A DNA stretch of 64,000 nucleotides, from the NCBI RefSeq assembly GCF_026113935.1, contig NZ_JAPEUL010000004.1, forward strand, positions 558,001 to 622,000, in the 5' to 3' direction. The stretch comes from Marinomonas rhodophyticola. GTDB taxonomy: Bacteria; Pseudomonadota; Gammaproteobacteria; Pseudomonadales; Marinomonadaceae. Below the pieces are notes generated by a model that was not told where the DNA came from, did not search any database, and was given only the letters and a program-made list of their open reading frames with translations. This document shows, piece by piece, positions 62,101 through 64,000 of the stretch (the first letter of the stretch is position 1; the number at the start of each line of letters is the position of its first letter). A program made the position numbers and the translations under genes.

Positions 62101-62141
62101 CAGTATTTTTAGATCCAAAAGGGGAGCGTCAACATGTCTGA
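59109..62141 (+). CDS. soxA: Sarcosine oxidase alpha subunit SoxA
   Basis: 1010 residues. An N-terminal ferredoxin-like fold (LTFTYNGKQYKGFEGDTLAS), an NAD/FAD-binding half with CDLLIVGAGPAGLAAALSAA and WVILATGAHERPLVYGNNDI, and a C-terminal aminomethyltransferase (GCV_T) half from about residue 620 with LDASTLGKIDIQGKDAREFL and ISFTGELSFEINVQANYG. The second half binds tetrahydrofolate and makes 5,10-methylene-THF. Intact; its end overlaps soxG by 8 bases. Confidence 0.96.
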   Translation: MTQDLSKQSNRLQEGGRIDRAKPLTFTYNGKQYKGFEGDTLASALLANGVDIVGRSFKYSRPRGIVAAGAEEPNAIMQIGSTEATQIPNVRATQQSLYAGLVASSTNGWPNVDMDLMGLVGKVGGKMMPPGFYYKTFMYPKSMWETYESYIRKAAGLGRAPKENDPDIYDKMNQHCDLLIVGAGPAGLAAALSAARAGARVIIADEQSEFGGSLLSSKETLDDKPATEWIAEVVQELSGCADVLMLPNSQVNGYHDHNFLTIQQHCTDQFADRAPNGQIAQRLHRVRAKWVILATGAHERPLVYGNNDIPGCMVANAVSTYINRYGVVPGKDLVLMTSNDNAYRAALDWHDAGRRVVAIVDSRKNPKGTFVEAARERGISILVGSGVIEAHGNKRVTGVSIAPLNEAGDAVVGPIVKMAADTVATSGGWSPVIHLSCHTGARPVWNDDILGFTPGKTYQKQLTAGAINGAFSTAAALSEGFSAASDALSHLGLAKPERVLPEAEQIQESKAMALFHLPHTKPTSKAPKQFVDYQNDVTAAGIELACREGFESIEHVKRYTAMGFGTDQGKLGNINGMAIAAKMLKQTIPQTGTTIFRPNYTPVTFGAIAGRDCGELFDPKRYTAMHAWHVERGAKFEDVGQWKRAWYYPQGNETMQEALNRECLATRESVGILDASTLGKIDIQGKDAREFLGRVYTNAWAKLPVGKCRYGLMCGEDGMVFDDGVTSCLAENHFLMTTTTGGAARVLSWLEIYHQTEWPELEVYFTSVTDHWSTMTISGPNSRKLLEKLTDYDVSKDNMAFMDWKPMTVAGVPARVFRISFTGELSFEINVQANYGMHVWKALFEAGKEFNLTPYGTETMHILRAEKGFIIAGQDTDGSVHPFDLGMSWAVSMQKPFSFIGKRGMQREDCVRENRKQLVGLKTLDPNVVLPEGAQGVFDPKAPIPMPMVGHVTSSYWSANLNRSVAMGFVKGGLDKMGQKVFYPLADGRVIEAEICSPVFLDPKGERQHV

Positions 62142-62811
62142 TGTCACTGTAGCGGCTGAGTTAAAAACGGAACCTAAGTTGGTAACAAACCAATTACCCG
62201 CGGCCGAGATAATGGGGGAAAGCCCATTACACCATGCGGATCTAGAAAGTGTTGCAAAACATGGCCCACAAGAGGGCGGTGTGCACTTTCATGAACGTAA
62301 GTTGATGGGATTATTAACCCTGCGGTGCATGCCCTCCGCAGAGCAGCAAGAAGTAATCAAATCCTTATTGGGCGTGGCATTGCCAATGCAGCCATTGACG
62401 TCAGTCACAGCGGATGATTCACCAATAGGTAAGGTTTCAGTTCGCTGGGTATCGCCAGATGAATGGCTGATTATCATGGCGGGTGAAAAAGCGTTTGAAT
62501 TGGAAACGAGCTTTTTTGAAAAGCTAATGGGTCACTATTCATTGGTAAATATCAGTGGCGGCACAACGATTTTTGATGTGTCTGGCCGCCATGTGGTGGA
62601 TATGCTGAAAAAATCCACGCCAGTGGATTTGCATGCGAGTGAGTTCCCAGTCGGTAAAGTGGTGTCTACCGTATTTGCTAAAAGCGGTGCGATGATTTGT
62701 CGTGTGGCAGAGGACCAATTCGAATTGGTGGTTCGTCGCAGTTTTGCAGATTACCTATGGCTGTGGATTCAAGACGCGAGCCGTGAATATGGTTTGGTCG
62801 TAAAAGCCTAA
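62134..62811 (+). CDS. soxG: Sarcosine oxidase gamma subunit SoxG
   Basis: 225 residues. Shares the aminomethyltransferase-like fold of the family: VSVRWVSPDEWLIIMAG, LVNISGGTTIFDVSGRHVVD and ICRVAEDQFELVVRRSFADY. Completes the heterotetramer. The first 50 residues are variable. A gap of about 110 bases separates it from purU. Confidence 0.94.
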   Translation: MSDVTVAAELKTEPKLVTNQLPAAEIMGESPLHHADLESVAKHGPQEGGVHFHERKLMGLLTLRCMPSAEQQEVIKSLLGVALPMQPLTSVTADDSPIGKVSVRWVSPDEWLIIMAGEKAFELETSFFEKLMGHYSLVNISGGTTIFDVSGRHVVDMLKKSTPVDLHASEFPVGKVVSTVFAKSGAMICRVAEDQFELVVRRSFADYLWLWIQDASREYGLVVKA

Positions 62812-62919
62812 TTTCTTCTCACTTACTCACTTATGTATTTCACGGTTTTGGTTGGCCACTGTTTTGGTGGTCGGCCTTTTTCGTGACGTAAAAAGCTTAA
62901 GACAATAAGAGACTATTTT

Positions 62920-63786
62920 ATGAAATCAAAAACCGCGCCTTGGATTTTTACCGCCAGCTGCCCAAGCATCATCGGAACGGTCGATGTAGTGACTCGATAC
63001 ATGGCTCAGGCCGGTAATTACATTGATGAGATTCATTCTTTTGATGATCGAGAGTCGGGACGTTTTTTTATTCGTATAGAATTTTTGCCTCAGAACGCAA
63101 ACTTCAGTGAAGAAGCCTTTAACGCTGAATTTACCGAACGTGCGGCAGAGTTTTCAATGGATTGGTCGTTAACCGCGCCGAACCATAAACAAAAAGTCGC
63201 GATCATGGTGTCAAAATACGACCATTGTTTGAATGACTTGTTGTATCGCTTTCGGACTGGGCAATTGAACATCGACGTCACAGTCATTATCTCCAATCAT
63301 CCGGATCTGGAAGACCTCGCCAAATGGCACGGTATTCCGTATTACCACTTGCCCATTACCGCTGAGACGAAATTAGAACAAGAAGCGCAAGTGCGTGCCT
63401 TGATTGAACAATACGACACCGAATTGGTCGTATTAGCTCGCTACATGCAGGTGCTTTCACCCAGCATGTGCGAATACCTTGATGGTCGCGCAATCAACAT
63501 TCACCATTCTTTACTGCCAGGTTTTAAAGGCGCTCGTCCTTATCATCAAGCATGGGAAAAAGGTGTGAAAATGGTGGGCGCAACGGCTCACTATGTGAAC
63601 AATGACCTCGACGAAGGCCCAATCATTTCCCAAGGCATTCAAGTGGTAAACCACGCGCATTACCCAGAAGATCTGGTGGCGAAAGGGCAAGACATTGAGC
63701 GCGTTACCTTGTTTAACGCCGTGAAATGCCACGTGGAAAAACGCGTGTTCTTGAATGGCAAACGCACCGTGGTATTTGGTGGTTGA
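62920..63786 (+). CDS. purU: Formyltetrahydrofolate deformylase PurU
   Basis: Hydrolyses 10-formyl-THF to formate and THF. 288 residues: an N-terminal ACT-type regulatory domain (WIFTASCPSIIGTVDVVTRY) and a C-terminal formyltransferase-like domain with VAIMVSKYDHCLNDLLYRFR, HHSLLPGFKGARPYHQAWEK and GATAHYVNNDLDEGPIISQ, which contain the catalytic Asn, His and Asp. It sits after soxBDAG and recycles THF loaded by sarcosine oxidation. Confidence 0.96.
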   Translation: MKSKTAPWIFTASCPSIIGTVDVVTRYMAQAGNYIDEIHSFDDRESGRFFIRIEFLPQNANFSEEAFNAEFTERAAEFSMDWSLTAPNHKQKVAIMVSKYDHCLNDLLYRFRTGQLNIDVTVIISNHPDLEDLAKWHGIPYYHLPITAETKLEQEAQVRALIEQYDTELVVLARYMQVLSPSMCEYLDGRAINIHHSLLPGFKGARPYHQAWEKGVKMVGATAHYVNNDLDEGPIISQGIQVVNHAHYPEDLVAKGQDIERVTLFNAVKCHVEKRVFLNGKRTVVFGG

Positions 63787-63817
63787 TCTACTTATCTAGC
63801 AGCCGATTGGCGAAAGC

Positions 63818-63845
63818 AAAAAGCCGTTCGGGGGAGCGGCTTTTT
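63818..63845 (+). terminator. Terminator after purU
   Basis: AAAAAGCCG pairs with CGGCTTTTT around a 10-base loop and ends in a T-run. Confidence 0.9.
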
Positions 63846-63894
63846 AGCAATGGTTGATACTTACTAAGTATGTGTTTGCGTTATGAAGAACAAA

Positions 63895-64000
63895 AAAGAA
63901 GGCGGGGGAAAGAGCTATCGCTCAGCGCTCCGCATTAAGGCAGCCCGCCAATCTGAGTTGTTTCCAACCGCATATTAAGGATTTTAGGTAATATGCTTTG
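63895..64000. other. Intergenic stretch with several stems at the window edge
   Basis: GGCGGG (63901-63906) can pair with CCCGCC (63944-63949) around an inner GAGC/GCTC stem. GTTG/CAAC follow at 63957-63968, then a perfect 8 bp stem GCATATTA / TAATATGC at 63970-63996. It could be a structured leader or small RNA cut by the window end. I do not recognise a known riboswitch or tRNA in it. Confidence 0.35.

Overview
The window is about 64 kb of a low-to-mid GC gammaproteobacterial chromosome. Gene content (sdhCDAB next to gltA, sucAB-lpd-sucCD, TRAP uptake of uronates, soxBDAG-purU) and protein character point to a marine oceanospirillalean heterotroph, most like Marinomonas. That assignment is inference from gene order and protein features; no database search was run.

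Layout. 1-14 kb is the core TCA block: gltA (minus) diverges from sdhCDAB, followed by sucA, sucB (with two lipoyl domains), lpd, sucC and sucD. 14-16 kb has a small Cys-rich CWC protein, L-2-hydroxyglutarate oxidase (lhgO) and a lipoprotein. 16-20 kb (minus) is a 2-hydroxycarboxylate transporter with a CitAB/DcuSR-type two-component system and an orphan Rossmann-domain gene. 20-24 kb (minus) is a signalling set: PAS-PAS histidine kinase, single-domain receiver, REC-GGDEF-EAL protein. 24-35 kb is a hexuronate locus: ExuR/UxuR-like GntR repressor, TRAP transporter dctPQM, GH31 glycosidase, uxaC, uxuB, uxuA. 35-38 kb holds a chemoreceptor and apbE. 38-45.5 kb is a sugar ABC importer diverging from a cytoplasmic GH3 glycosidase. 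45.6-48 kb is an AraC regulator diverging from a NepI-like MFS exporter. 48-55 kb is a LacI-controlled ABC importer with a clan GH-J (GH32-like) enzyme. 55-57 kb has LysE/LysR, a gamma-glutamylcyclotransferase-like protein and a decayed toxin locus. 57.5-64 kb is heterotetrameric sarcosine oxidase soxBDAG plus purU.

How it fits together. Uronates, beta-glucosides and a fructosyl-type sugar are imported and cleaved inside the cell; carbon, 2-hydroxycarboxylates, 2-hydroxyglutarate and glycine-betaine-derived sarcosine then feed the TCA cycle and one-carbon metabolism. Regulation is well marked: perfect 16 and 20 bp palindromes flank lacI, ExuR/UxuR-like half-sites lie between dctP and dctQ, and an 11 bp inverted repeat lies between araC and the MFS gene.

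Quality warning. At least 20 point lesions (mostly single-base insertions, many beside short homopolymers) break genes throughout, including gltA and lpd. In nearly every case one base change restores a protein of normal family length, so most are probably sequence errors and not real pseudogenes. Merged gene coordinates are given here, typed as pseudogene, with the lesion position stated.
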